Positions 51,035 through 60,060 of a stretch of DNA of 64,000 bases are shown here, one piece after another. How positions within the stretch are numbered: the stretch's first letter is position 1; the number at the start of each line of letters is the position of its first letter. Both the position numbers and the translations under genes were made by a program. Under the pieces are notes generated by a model, which saw only the letters and a program-made list of their open reading frames with translations, made no database searches and had not been told where the DNA came from. Origin of the DNA: JAKZVK01 sp965248255. GTDB lineage: Bacteria; Acidobacteriota; Terriglobia; Bryobacterales; UBA6623. The stretch lies in assembly GCA_965248255.1 (NCBI GenBank), contig CBDFIW010000003.1, positions 806,001-870,000 of the forward strand, read 5' to 3'.

Positions 51035-51816
51035 TCACCGCTTCACGGCGCGCACGGCGATGAAGCAGCCGGTGATCCAGCGGGTCGGGAGCACGTCGAG
51101 CAACCCAACATCGCTCGAATCGGCACGTCGGCGTAGCGTCCCAGCAATCGGCGCGTGCCCGTGAACAGCGCGGACGAGAAAAGCCGAGGATTGTGGATCA
51201 GTGTCTCCCGCGCGTCGACCCTTAGCCCCAGAGACTGCAAGCTCGCCGCGAGACGTCTGACCGAAGCGGTATAGCCCAGTCGGAAAGGCGCATTGCGGCG
51301 TTGGCTGGCCCACCGCAACAGATAGTAGAAGGGGTTGTAGGCGTTGTCGAGCGAGACAATCATTCGTCCGCCGGGTCGCGTGATGCGGACAAGCTCGGCA
51401 AGGCTCTGATCAAACTCTTCCGCGGTGTCAAAGTGGTCCAACGTCGACGTTGATATCACGAAGTCGACCGAGTCGGACGCGAGCGGCAGACGCCTCACGT
51501 CACCAACAAAGAAGCAGGCCCCCGGGGTCGGGCAACGCAGCCGTGCCTTTGCGGCAGTGGAGTAGGCCACGTCCATCCCCACGGTCAGCGGGACGTCTTC
51601 GAGGAGGTCAAACAAGATCTGATCGTTGCCGTGTGCTTCTTCGAACACATCCGTCTTGAGGACAGTATGGGGCCGGAAGCCCTCCGCCCAACGGCGAATC
51701 AGCTCCTGGTGAAGCCGCCGTTTCTGCTCGCCTACGAGCCGGTCGAGATACCAGGAAGGAGTCGCGCGCTCGGCGAGGCGGTCCCACTCGGTCTTCTCAG
51801 TGGAGTTTCCGCGCAA
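51035..51816 (-). pseudogene. Class I SAM-dependent methyltransferase, frameshift near the C-terminus
   Basis: The main frame from 51816 encodes a Rossmann methyltransferase: LTVGMDVAYSTAAKARLRCP, FFVGDVRRLPLASDSVDFVISTSTLDHFD and LAELVRITRPGGRMIVSLDN. It ends at 51043 with a low-quality tail (CSTCSRPAGSP). A one-base shift near 51110 restores GLLDVLPTRWITGCFIAVRAVKR, the tail expected for this family, ending at 51035. Restoring a fourth G in ATGTTGGG repairs the frame, so a homopolymer deletion (real or from sequencing) is likely. The acceptor is unknown; related proteins sit in cell-surface glycan loci. Confidence 0.75.
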
Positions 51817-51911
51817 GGGATTATTCTACTTGCTGCGTAGTGGGTGAACAGCGGGAGCGGGAGCGGTTACCAGGCCCGGTAACGGTTTCCGCGGAACTCC
51901 CTAGAGCAGCC

Positions 51912-51937
51912 GGGCGGGCACAGGGGCCCGTCCCTAC
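51912..51937. repeat. REP-type palindrome variant
   Basis: GGGCGGGC, a six-base spacer, then GCCCGTCCC followed by TACAG. It belongs to the same loose family as 34108-34134 and lies just downstream of the PQQ-dehydrogenase stop. Confidence 0.55.
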
Positions 51938-51984
51938 AGTCTCGCGGGATATTCCTACGCCTAAGGAATCTCCGCGACATTCCG

Positions 51985-53604
51985 CTAGTCCTTCAGCGCG
52001 AAGGTGAAGAGCGCTTGGCCGGCCGCGACCGACACGTGCTGTTTGCCGCCAACGAGGTAGGTGATGGCGGAGTTGGCCATGCGGGCCCCGAGGTACTTCC
52101 TCCACAGAAGCTCGCCGTTGTTGACGTCCAGTGCGATGAAGTGGCCTTCCATACTGCCGGAAAACAACACGTCGCCCGCGGTGGAGAGCAGACCGCTCTC
52201 AGTCACTCCGGTCATCTTGAACTCCCATTGCGGTTCCCCGGTCAACGGTTCGAGCGCACGGATTGCCCCGAAACCGAGCTCTTCGTCCTTGACGGCATCG
52301 GGATAGATTCCTTGCGGCAAGCTACCCGGATATCGCTCGCCGCGCACGTAAACGGCGTCGCCCTTGTAATAGGTGCTCGGGTAGCGGTCCCACACGGGAA
52401 GGTAAAACAGCTTCGTGCGCGGGCTAAAGGTCGGCGCGTACCAGTTCGTGGCCCCTTGCACGCTGGGATACACCTTAGTCCCTTCCGCGGTCGGCTCGCT
52501 TCCCGGCCGGACGATGGGCCGGCCGCTCTCATCCAAACCGACGGCCCAATTCTGGTAGGCAAAGGGTTTGCCCAGCAGAAACTCCCCGGTCTCCCGGTCG
52601 AGCACGTAGTAGAAGGCGTTGCGGTTGCCCCACAGCATCAGCTTGCGCAGCCGACCGTCATGTTCGAGGTCGACCAAGACGGGGACTTGCACGGCATCCC
52701 AATCCCATCGGTCATTCGGTGTGAACTGGAAGTGCCACTTCAGCTTGCCCGTGTCGGGGTCGATGGCAATCACCGAGTCGGTGTAGAGGTTGTCGCCCGG
52801 ACGGACGTCGGCGTTCCAGTCCGGGGCGGGGTTGCCGACACCCCAGTACATAAGATTGAGCTCGGGATCGTAGGAGCCGGTGACCCAGATGGAACCGCCA
52901 CCGCGCTTCCAGGAATCGCCCCCCCACGTGTCGTGACCGGGCTCGCCGGGCCCGGGTATCGTCCAGAAGCGCCAGGCACGCTCGCCGGTCTTGGCGTCGT
53001 AGGCGGCGAGAAACCCTCGGATACCGTACTCACCCCCGGCGGTGCCGATCACGACCTTGTCCTTCACGATCAGGGGCGCTACGGTCAGGGCGTACCCGTC
53101 GCTGTTATCGACAATCTTCACGTCCCACTCGACCTCGCCGGTCTTGGCGTCGTAGGCCATCAATCGGCCGTCGAGCGTGGCCTGGTAGAGCGTGTCGCCG
53201 AGGATCGCGAGTCCCCGGTTGACCCGCCCGCAACAAACGCTGATTCCCTCCGACAACGTGTGGTGGTATTTCCAGAACAGACGTCCGGTGAGAGCGTCGA
53301 TGGCGGAGATGTGGTTTGGCGAGTGCGTGACGTACAGCACGCCATCGACGACCAGCGGTGTCGACTGAAACTTTGTCTTCTCGTCAGCCTGGAAGACCCA
53401 CTTCAAGTCGAGGTCGCTGACGTTGCCGGTTTCGATCTGGTCCAGCGGGCTGTAATGCTGGCTCATGTAGCTGCGCGAGTAGGTGAGCCAGTTGCCGGGC
53501 TCCTGGTCGGCGTTGCGTATTTGTTCTTCTGTGACCTGGGCCGGTATCGCCGGCGCGACAAGGCACAGCAGGGCGGTCAAGGCGATTCGACGGTCAAGCT
53601 TCAT
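51985..53604 (-). CDS. PQQ-dependent alcohol dehydrogenase (quinoprotein)
   Basis: This is a 539-residue periplasmic eight-bladed propeller enzyme that oxidises an alcohol and passes electrons to cytochrome c. A Sec signal (ALTALLCLVAPAIPAQ) is followed by PQQ-repeat blades (YVTHSPNHISAIDALTGRLFWKY, LMAYDAKTGEVEWDVKI). It has the vicinal Cys pair SVCCGRVNRG characteristic of quinoprotein alcohol dehydrogenases, and RWDWDAVQVPVLVD in the catalytic Asp region. The substrate and the metal (Ca2+ or lanthanide) cannot be fixed by eye. Its ATG overlaps the stop of the cytochrome c gene by four bases (ATGA), so the two are translationally coupled. Confidence 0.9.
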   Translation of the reverse strand: MKLDRRIALTALLCLVAPAIPAQVTEEQIRNADQEPGNWLTYSRSYMSQHYSPLDQIETGNVSDLDLKWVFQADEKTKFQSTPLVVDGVLYVTHSPNHISAIDALTGRLFWKYHHTLSEGISVCCGRVNRGLAILGDTLYQATLDGRLMAYDAKTGEVEWDVKIVDNSDGYALTVAPLIVKDKVVIGTAGGEYGIRGFLAAYDAKTGERAWRFWTIPGPGEPGHDTWGGDSWKRGGGSIWVTGSYDPELNLMYWGVGNPAPDWNADVRPGDNLYTDSVIAIDPDTGKLKWHFQFTPNDRWDWDAVQVPVLVDLEHDGRLRKLMLWGNRNAFYYVLDRETGEFLLGKPFAYQNWAVGLDESGRPIVRPGSEPTAEGTKVYPSVQGATNWYAPTFSPRTKLFYLPVWDRYPSTYYKGDAVYVRGERYPGSLPQGIYPDAVKDEELGFGAIRALEPLTGEPQWEFKMTGVTESGLLSTAGDVLFSGSMEGHFIALDVNNGELLWRKYLGARMANSAITYLVGGKQHVSVAAGQALFTFALKD

Positions 53605-54386
53605 TGCGGCGCTCCTCGTCTCAGCGTGGACAGGTAGGCAACCAGGTCGGTGACTTCGGTGGCGCTCAGGCGTCCCTCGTAGGCGGGCATCGACGTTGTC
53701 TTGACCATCTCGTACTCCTTGAGGTCACTCTTGAGCAGCGACACCAGACGGCCGCTTCCATCAAGGACCTGGAAGGAGTAGGAGTCTTCGTTCAAGCGCG
53801 TGCCCGAGATCTTCTCCCCCTGCTTGGTAACGGCTTGCAGGGTCCAGTATTGCGGCAGGACCGTGTCGTGTGGGCGTAACACGGCCAAACGCAGGTACCT
53901 GGCCGACCGGCGGGCGCCAATGTCGCTCAGGTTCGGCGCGAGCCGGCCCCCGGTACGGTTGACCTTGTGGCATTGGCCGCAGCCGCCCTTGTTATCGAAC
54001 AGGTCCTTCCCCCGGCGGGCATCGCCGACGCTAGCCGCGGCGTCCGGCTGGGCGCTCAGGGTTCCCACATAAGCCACGATTTGCCAGAGTTGCTTCCCGT
54101 CGAAGAAGGTTGCCGGCATGTCCGTGCCGGGGATCCCTTCGCTGATCGTTTCCTTCAGTTCCGCGTCGGTTTCGCCGTGGCGGAGCTGACCCCTAGTCAG
54201 ATCCGCCCCCGCCCCCCTCGGACCGGACCCGTCGAGGCCATGGCAAACCGCACAGTGCGCTTTAAAGAGTCGTTGGCCCGCGGCTAGATCCTCAGGACTG
54301 GTGTACGGGTTGCGGACTTCGCTGTCCTGTGCCGATAGGGTGGCTACGCATGCGACGAGCCAGAGCGCAAGGGTGAGCCTCTTCAC
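53601..54386 (-). CDS. Di-heme cytochrome c, partner of the PQQ dehydrogenase
   Basis: This is a 261-residue periplasmic protein with a Sec signal (VKRLTLALWLVACVATLSAQ) and two heme-attachment motifs: CAVCH in QRLFKAHCAVCHGLDGSG and CGQCH in NKGGCGQCHKVN. A third, heme-less segment (GEKISGTRLNEDSYSFQVLD, MPAYEGRLSATEVTDLVAYL) carries a possible axial Met. It probably accepts electrons from the downstream dehydrogenase. I start at the GTG at 54386 because GGAGGAG lies seven bases upstream and the signal begins there. Confidence 0.88.
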   Translation of the reverse strand: MKRLTLALWLVACVATLSAQDSEVRNPYTSPEDLAAGQRLFKAHCAVCHGLDGSGPRGAGADLTRGQLRHGETDAELKETISEGIPGTDMPATFFDGKQLWQIVAYVGTLSAQPDAAASVGDARRGKDLFDNKGGCGQCHKVNRTGGRLAPNLSDIGARRSARYLRLAVLRPHDTVLPQYWTLQAVTKQGEKISGTRLNEDSYSFQVLDGSGRLVSLLKSDLKEYEMVKTTSMPAYEGRLSATEVTDLVAYLSTLRRGAPQ

Positions 54387-54615
54387 AACATCTCCTCCAC
54401 GATCCTCTCCACGTGCGGTCATGGTTGTTGCCAACGACCGGGCCGACCCGCCACTGGGACGCGGGCCTAGCTATTCTAGCGAGAACCGGGTGTCGGCGTG
54501 TCCCCGCCCGCTGGATCGCAATCCGTCCGCAACAACTCTGCCGTGAGTTCGAGACGGATCTTTGTGACTGGCCGGCGCGGCTAGTCGAATCCCCCCGCGG
54601 GCGGTGCCCGTGTGC

Positions 54616-54635
54616 GCGCGGATTCACATCCGCGC
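54616..54635. repeat. Palindrome GCGCGGAT-TCAC-ATCCGCGC
   Basis: This is an 8-bp perfect stem with a four-base loop, followed by CTCTGTTCCTAC. The layout (GC-rich stem with a GGATT/GGACT core, then CTCTGT) resembles the REPIN-like hairpins at 49781-49847. It lies between the amidohydrolase 1 stop and the cytochrome gene. Confidence 0.55.
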
Positions 54636-54683
54636 CTCTGTTCCTACCCGGCACCCCGCCACGTGCGCCGGCGTGTGCTGAGA

Positions 54684-55925
54684 TTACCTGAAATTCGTGT
54701 AAGGCCCGGCTTGCGTAAACTCGGTCGCCGCAAGTCCCTCGGTGTCCCACACGATCTCACCCTTGCGAACCGTGAGCACACAGAACAGCTTCTTATCCCC
54801 GATCATCTTCGCGCGGCCGGAATCAAGAAACCCGAACTCCCCGTGCTTCAATCGGAACACGGCGATGTCGGCCTCGGCGCCTTCACTCAGCGTGCCTAAC
54901 TCTGTGCGACGGATCGCCCTCGCCGGGTTGACGGTCGTGCGTTCAATGATCTGCTCGAGCGTAAGGCCGAGATTCAGGAACTTCGACATGGTAGTCGCCA
55001 TGTTGGCTCGCGGCAGCATGATGCTGCGCTTGTGGATGTCGGTCGAAATGGTATCGGGCAGAAACCCTGCCTTGAGGGCCGGGACCGCAATGCGGAAGTA
55101 GAAGCTTCCGTTGCCATGCCCGACGTCGAACAGGACGCCACGTTTCCGCGCGGCCCACATATACGACTTCACCCTCTTGTTCTCATCGAGCCACGAAAAG
55201 TTCCGGCTGTACATGTGCGTATGAAGGTCGCCGGGCCGCATGTGCTCGAGGATCAGCTCCGGGTAGTCGCGATCGGGTTTGGGACGGAAGGCGACCATCA
55301 AGACGGTGTTGCTTTTCTCAGCGGCCTCGACAGCCCGGTCCACCGCCTCCCAGTCAGGAGGCTCGTAGTGCGCGGTCTTCATGCCGACGATGATCTCGGG
55401 GTATTTCTTCACCATCCGCACCGCTCCATCGACGTCCAGTTGGTTCACGTCATTCTCGACCTCTTCGCCGTACATACCTGCAGCGACGATATTTAACAGT
55501 GCCAGGACACGCGTCTTGGCGTTGTCAATCGTGGTCTCTTTGAACTTCTCGAAGCCCTTCCAGCCCGAGCTGCCCGCATCGACCGCCGTCGTTACGCCGT
55601 TGGTGAGCGCGTGATGGTCGGGCTGCAGGTTGAGCCAGGCGCCTTGGGCGTCGAAGTGCGTATGGAGGTCAATCAACCCGGGCGTGACATAGAACTCACT
55701 GACATCGACGACTTTCTTGGCGTGGGAGGCGGGAATCCCCTGCCCTACGCGGACAATCTTCTCGCCGACGATCGCGATATCGAAGCGACCGTTGCGCTCG
55801 TTGTGCGGATCGATCACATGCCCGTTCTTGAGAAGGACGTCGATGATCTCCTGGGCCGGCAGCGGGGAAGTAGCGGCGATGGCGACAACAAATAAGAGCA
55901 AAAAGAGGCGGGCAGGTGTTCTCAT
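54684..55925 (-). CDS. Exported amidohydrolase/deacetylase paralogue 1
   Basis: This is a 413-residue metal-dependent hydrolase of the amidohydrolase superfamily, close to the group annotated as dihydroorotase-like deacetylases. A Sec signal (RTPARLFLLLFVVAIAATSPLPAQ) is followed by VLLKNGHVIDPHNERNG. Metal-site motifs are GLIDLHTHFD, GDLHTHMYS, VLFDVGHGNGSFYF and TISTDIHKRS. N-acyl amino acids or amino sugars are typical substrates of relatives; here it is unknown. It is the last of three tandem paralogues, and a REP-type palindrome lies in the 82-bp gap before it. Confidence 0.85.
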   Translation of the reverse strand: MRTPARLFLLLFVVAIAATSPLPAQEIIDVLLKNGHVIDPHNERNGRFDIAIVGEKIVRVGQGIPASHAKKVVDVSEFYVTPGLIDLHTHFDAQGAWLNLQPDHHALTNGVTTAVDAGSSGWKGFEKFKETTIDNAKTRVLALLNIVAAGMYGEEVENDVNQLDVDGAVRMVKKYPEIIVGMKTAHYEPPDWEAVDRAVEAAEKSNTVLMVAFRPKPDRDYPELILEHMRPGDLHTHMYSRNFSWLDENKRVKSYMWAARKRGVLFDVGHGNGSFYFRIAVPALKAGFLPDTISTDIHKRSIMLPRANMATTMSKFLNLGLTLEQIIERTTVNPARAIRRTELGTLSEGAEADIAVFRLKHGEFGFLDSGRAKMIGDKKLFCVLTVRKGEIVWDTEGLAATEFTQAGPYTNFR

Positions 55926-55958
55926 GGCATTTCGGGGGCGTCTGTTGTTTGAAGCGGC

Positions 55959-55983
55959 GGGCACGGCGCGCCGCGCCCCTACG
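55959..55983 (-). repeat. REP-type palindrome, slightly diverged
   Basis: GGGCACGGCGCGCCGCGCCC at 55959-55978, followed by CTACG. It differs from the 20-3 kb copies by a few bases and has one mismatch in the stem. It lies between amidohydrolase paralogues 2 and 1. Confidence 0.7.
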
Positions 55984-56007
55984 TCTAGAACAGGAAGCGC
56001 GGTGTCT

Positions 56008-57276
56008 TTACGGAATCTTTTCATAGTTACCTGCCTCGGTCCAGAGAGGAAATCCCAAGCCGTCTTCGTCGAACACGATCTCGCCGTTACGAACGGTCAG
56101 CACCGCCCTTATGCGGGTATCGCTCATCAGCTTCTTGCTCCAGGCGTCCTTGAACGCAAACACGCCCCGCTCAAGCTTCAGCACCGCAATGTCAGCCGTC
56201 TTGCCCGCGCCCAGCGTGCCGATCTCGGGGAACTTGTCGATCGCCTCGGCCGGGGTCACGGTGGATCGCCGAATCGCTTCGCGCAGCGGCATCCCGAGCC
56301 GCATCATCTTCGAGATGCAGTTCGGCATGTCGGGCTGGCCGGCGCGAACGCTCTTCTGATGGAGATCGGTGCTGATGGTGTCCGGCGGATAGTCCTGCTC
56401 CATCGCCTTCGATGCGACTGGCCAGAGGAAGCTGCCCGCGCCGTGGCCCATGTCGAACAACACACCCCGCCGGCGCGCTTCCCACATATAGGGTTGCACC
56501 TTGCCGCCGAAGCGGCTCACGACTTCTACCTGCCGATCGTTATAGAAATGGGTGTGCATGTCGCCGGGGCGCAGCTTGTCGAGAACTTTCTCCCGCGTGC
56601 TCCGTCCGGTGTTGGTCAGGATTCCGCTATCGACGATGATCGGCCGGTCAGTGAGGCGGCCGGCTGCTATCGAGCGATCGATCGCAATCCAGTCGGGGTT
56701 GCCGTAATGGGCCGTCTTGATGCCGACGATGAGATCGGGATACTCGTTGATCTTGGCCGCGGTCTTCTCGGGCTCCATGTCGCTGATATCGTGTTCGGCT
56801 TTTCCACCAGCGATGCCGCGGCCCACGATGTTGATGAAAGCGAGCACGCGCGTCGTCGAGCGGTCGATGATGGTCTTCTTGAAATCGTCGAAGTTTCGCC
56901 AGCCGGCGTCGCCGCAAGCCACGATGGTCGTGGTGCCAGTGGTGAGCCAGGTGTCGTCGGGGAAAAGGGGCCCCGAGTTGCAGAGGTAGGGGTGCGCATG
57001 CAGGTCGATGAGTCCCGGTGTGACGTAGAGGCCCGTGAGGTCGACGGTCTTGGTCGCGTCGGCGGGGTCGAGATCCTCAGCCACCTTCGCGATCCGACCG
57101 CCTTGGACGGCCACATCCCTGACACTGTCGATCTCGTTGGCGGGATCGATGACATGTGCGCCCTTGAGCAGCAGGTCGTAGGTTTGGGCAAGACCTCTGT
57201 CGGGTGCACCGAGGGCCGTAGCTAAGATCAGCCCGACGCACAGACGCGCCGATACGCAGACGCAAAAGGTAACCAT
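56008..57276 (-). CDS. Exported amidohydrolase/deacetylase paralogue 2
   Basis: This is a 422-residue paralogue with a Sec signal (VCVGLILATALGAPDRGLAQ). It shows LLLKGAHVIDPANEIDSV, GLIDLHAHPYL (HxH), GDMHTHFYN, VLFDMGHGAGSFLW and TISTDLHQKS. TTTIVACGDAGWRNFDDFKKTIID replaces the VDAG seen in the others. The ATG at 57276 is preceded by AGGAGG at ideal spacing. It follows paralogue 3 by 89 bp and is transcribed with it. Confidence 0.85.
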   Translation of the reverse strand: MVTFCVCVSARLCVGLILATALGAPDRGLAQTYDLLLKGAHVIDPANEIDSVRDVAVQGGRIAKVAEDLDPADATKTVDLTGLYVTPGLIDLHAHPYLCNSGPLFPDDTWLTTGTTTIVACGDAGWRNFDDFKKTIIDRSTTRVLAFINIVGRGIAGGKAEHDISDMEPEKTAAKINEYPDLIVGIKTAHYGNPDWIAIDRSIAAGRLTDRPIIVDSGILTNTGRSTREKVLDKLRPGDMHTHFYNDRQVEVVSRFGGKVQPYMWEARRRGVLFDMGHGAGSFLWPVASKAMEQDYPPDTISTDLHQKSVRAGQPDMPNCISKMMRLGMPLREAIRRSTVTPAEAIDKFPEIGTLGAGKTADIAVLKLERGVFAFKDAWSKKLMSDTRIRAVLTVRNGEIVFDEDGLGFPLWTEAGNYEKIP

Positions 57277-57365
57277 AGGTCCTCCTGGCCGCCGGCCGGC
57301 GCCAAGCGTCAGCTCCTCTTGCAGCGCCTTGTCAGCTCTCGTCAAAGCGCCACGTCGTCCCATGT

Positions 57366-58676
57366 TCATTCCAGCACCCCATACTCGCCCGCGGTCTGCC
57401 ACTCGGGAAAGCTTAATCCTTCCTCGTCGAACACGATTCTACCCCCACGCACCGTCATCACGCATTGCAGGCGTTTCGTGCCGAGGTGCTTGTTGCGCCA
57501 GCTGTCCATATAGGCGAACACGCCTGACTCCAAGCGAAACACCGCGATGTCAGCCTCGCGGCCTTCTCCCAGCGTTCCCAGTTTCGGGAACCGGCGAATT
57601 GCGCGGGCGGGGTTCACCGTCGCCCGGCGGACGGCGTCGGCAAGCGGCATCCCCAGGCTCATCAACTTCGACATGCAGTTGGGCACGCTGACCTGGTTCA
57701 TGATGCTCGACGGATGCAGGTCGGTACCGATCGTATCCGGCGGAAAGCCGTCGTCCATCGCGGCGCGCGCGACGGGCCAGAGAAAGCTGCCGCCGCCATG
57801 GCCCAGATCAAACAGCACGCCACGCCGGCGCGCTTCACGGATGTAGGGCTGCACTTTTCGGCTGAACCGGTCGATGACTTCGATCTGCCGGTCGTTGTAG
57901 CTGTGCGTATGCAGGTCGCCCGGCCGGAGGATATCGAGCAACTTGGTCCGCGTGTCGCGCCCGCTGTTGGTCAGAATGCCGAGGTCCACCATGACGGGAC
58001 GGTCGGCCAAACGACCCGCCCTGACCGCACGCTTCAAAGCTTCAAAACCCGGCGGCCGGAAATGCGCGGTCTTGATGGCAACGATGAGGTCGGGATGTTC
58101 ACGCACCTTGGCCGCCGTCTTCTGGGGCTCCATATCCTCGAGCCGGCTTTCCCGGGACGAATCATCATTCATGCCGCCGCCCACGATGTTGAGCATGGCC
58201 AGCACGCGCGTCGTCGAGCGATCGATGATCGTCTTCTTGAAGTCGTCAAATGTCTTCCACCCGGAGACGCCGGCATCGACGACCGTAGTCGCACCCGTGA
58301 CCAACGAAGTGTCATCGGGATACAGGGTGCTGCGGCGTCCGCGAATGTAAACATGCGTATGGAGGTCGATCAGGCCGGGTGTCACATACAGGCCATCAAG
58401 AACGACGGCCTTGGTCGCCGTTGCGGGTTCAATGTTTTTCGCAACAGCGGCAACCCGGTTCCCCCGGATTCCTACGTCCATCACCTCGTCGATTTCGTTC
58501 GCGGGATCGATGACATGTCCGCCTTTGAGCAGCAGGTCGTAAACCGGCTGGCCGTGCGAGGCTTGGGGCAGCAATAGGGTGGCCCCCGCCAAGCACAGGG
58601 CGCAGAGGCTCCTGTAACGAGACCGAAGTCGCCCGCAAAACCCGCGGCGAGCAGTCCCGGCGGGTGCGTCAGGCAT
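57366..58676 (-). CDS. Exported amidohydrolase/deacetylase paralogue 3
   Basis: This is a 436-residue paralogue and the first gene of the three-gene tandem array. The basic N-terminus (ARRGFCGRLRSRYR) precedes a hydrophobic signal (SLCALCLAGATLLLPQASHGQ). It shows LLLKGGHVIDPANEIDEV, GLIDLHTHVYI, TTVVDAGVSGWKTF, GDLHTHSYN, VLFDLGHGGGSFLW and TIGTDLHPSS. It is closer to paralogue 2 than to paralogue 1, which suggests two rounds of duplication. The start at 58676 may be too early; an ATG is absent nearer the signal. Confidence 0.83.
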   Translation of the reverse strand: MPDAPAGTARRGFCGRLRSRYRSLCALCLAGATLLLPQASHGQPVYDLLLKGGHVIDPANEIDEVMDVGIRGNRVAAVAKNIEPATATKAVVLDGLYVTPGLIDLHTHVYIRGRRSTLYPDDTSLVTGATTVVDAGVSGWKTFDDFKKTIIDRSTTRVLAMLNIVGGGMNDDSSRESRLEDMEPQKTAAKVREHPDLIVAIKTAHFRPPGFEALKRAVRAGRLADRPVMVDLGILTNSGRDTRTKLLDILRPGDLHTHSYNDRQIEVIDRFSRKVQPYIREARRRGVLFDLGHGGGSFLWPVARAAMDDGFPPDTIGTDLHPSSIMNQVSVPNCMSKLMSLGMPLADAVRRATVNPARAIRRFPKLGTLGEGREADIAVFRLESGVFAYMDSWRNKHLGTKRLQCVMTVRGGRIVFDEEGLSFPEWQTAGEYGVLE

Positions 58677-59046
58677 GGGGGTGATTCTAGCAGGGCTGAG
58701 GATCGAGCCGGCCTGTGGGCTAACTGATTCTTGTGCCGAACGGCTCGTGGCCCCGTAGCTCCCGTGGCGCCGGTGGCGGGGGCCTCAAGCTAACCCATTG
58801 GGCGCGTGATAAGCTGGAACCTCCGGAAGAGTGCAGGCGGCCGGCGTCCTATCAGGGCGGGGTTTTGCGCATCGTCCTTCCGGCTAACCGGTCAAACGAC
58901 TGGGTTCGACTCCCAGACTAAGGCTGACCTCACAAGTGCGGCGGCGACGCACCAGGCGGCTCGTCCTGCGGGTTAACACCTCCACGGGCGGCTTGGGCGC
59001 TTGTGAGGTCGGTCTGACTTGGACCTGAAGCTCCGAGGAGCGGTCG
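58677..59046. other. Intergenic region with an 11-bp inverted repeat before the slipin gene
   Basis: I see no gene. GACCTCACAAG at 58926-58936 and CTTGTGAGGTC at 59000-59010 form a perfect 11-bp inverted repeat enclosing 63 bp, ending about 36 bp before the slipin start. A T-arm-like hairpin CTGGG-TTCGACT-CCCAG lies at about 58901-58918, but no tRNA can be built around it. The inverted repeat could be an operator or a leader hairpin. Confidence 0.5.
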
Positions 59047-59859
59047 ATGAGTTCTCTGACGCCTCTGTGGATCCTGCTGGCCGGCCTTGTTCTCGCCTGG
59101 ATGAGTTATCGGCTGGTCACAAAAACCACGATCTACGAATATGAACGGGGCCTGAAGTATGTAAAGGGGAAGTTCGTCGGCATCCTGGAGCCGGGCCAAT
59201 ACCGCTATCTCGGTTCGTCTACCACCGTCACCAAAGTGGACATCCGCCCGTATGTCGTCCCCATTTCCGGCCAGGAAGTTCTCACGTCCGACAGTGTGAG
59301 CCTCAAGTTGAGTTTGGCTTGCGAGTACAAGGTCATCGACCCTGACACCGCTGTCAACAAGGTCCAGAGCTACCATCAGGCTTTGTATCAGGAGTTGCAG
59401 CTCGCCCTGCGAGAGGTTGTCGGCGGCTCACCGATAGATGATCTGCTCGAAAAGCGGGGCAACTTTGGCGCTCAAGTGAAGGAGATGGTGGCTCCTAAAG
59501 CCGAGGAGATGGGGCTGGAGCTAATCTCGGCCAGTGTCAAAGACATCATGTTTCCGGGTTCGCTCAAGCAGGTCTTTTCGCAAGTCGTTAAGGCTCGTAA
59601 GGAGGGGCTGGCGGCCTTGGAGAGGGCTCGCGGCGAAACCGCGGCGCTCCGCAATCTCGCCAACGCGGCCAAGCTGATCGAAAACAACCCTAAACTGATG
59701 CCTCTGCGGCTGTTGCATTCGCTGTCGGAATCGAGCGGCAACACCGTCATTCTCAACCTCTCGCCGGACGCCTCCATACTCCCCGTCAGGCATGTGAAAC
59801 CCGATCCCAGCAAAGGGACCGACACTTCTACTGCGGAGGCAGAAGACGCGACGGACTAA
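59047..59859 (+). CDS. Slipin (stomatin/SPFH band-7 family)
   Basis: This is a 270-residue membrane-associated protein. One N-terminal transmembrane segment (SLTPLWILLAGLVLAWMSY) is followed by an SPFH domain: YEYERGLKYVKGKFVGILEPGQYRYL, VDIRPYVVPISGQEVLTSDSVSLKLSLACEYKV, DDLLEKRGNFG and ISASVKDIMFPG. The helical tail RGETAALRNLANAAKLIENNPKLMPLRLLHSL is typical of slipins. Such proteins oligomerise on the membrane and often work with a NfeD-like protease, which is absent here. GAGGAG lies just upstream of the ATG. Confidence 0.88.
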   Translation: MSSLTPLWILLAGLVLAWMSYRLVTKTTIYEYERGLKYVKGKFVGILEPGQYRYLGSSTTVTKVDIRPYVVPISGQEVLTSDSVSLKLSLACEYKVIDPDTAVNKVQSYHQALYQELQLALREVVGGSPIDDLLEKRGNFGAQVKEMVAPKAEEMGLELISASVKDIMFPGSLKQVFSQVVKARKEGLAALERARGETAALRNLANAAKLIENNPKLMPLRLLHSLSESSGNTVILNLSPDASILPVRHVKPDPSKGTDTSTAEAEDATD

Positions 59860-60060
59860 CGTCGGCCAGGCCGAGCCTGCACGATCTGTGATGCCTGAAC
59901 AACTTGCCTCACTGCGCCCGTCGGGCAAGTGCGCGTCGCGCGGACGATTGGAGGGTCTTGAGAACTCGCCGCGGTTGATGGCGTGAGGATTTACGAAAGC
60001 TGTCGTGTTGTCCTATCGAAAAGTAGTGAGCCTGTTTCAATGCATAGGTAGTGGCGAAGA

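Noticed and set aside
52015..53637. 540-residue plus-strand ORF opposite the PQQ dehydrogenase
   Set aside because: It has no recognisable motif and Val/Gly/Arg-rich shadow composition, while the minus strand encodes a clear quinoprotein.
58852..58924. Possible tRNA with T-arm CTGGG-TTCGACT-CCCAG
   Set aside because: The T-arm is good, but no 5' acceptor strand pairs with the 3' side, and no D-arm or anticodon arm of normal geometry can be drawn.
59892..59935. Hairpin ACTTGCC...GGCAAGT after the slipin gene as an intrinsic terminator
   Set aside because: The loop is long and no T-run follows, so it is not a convincing terminator.
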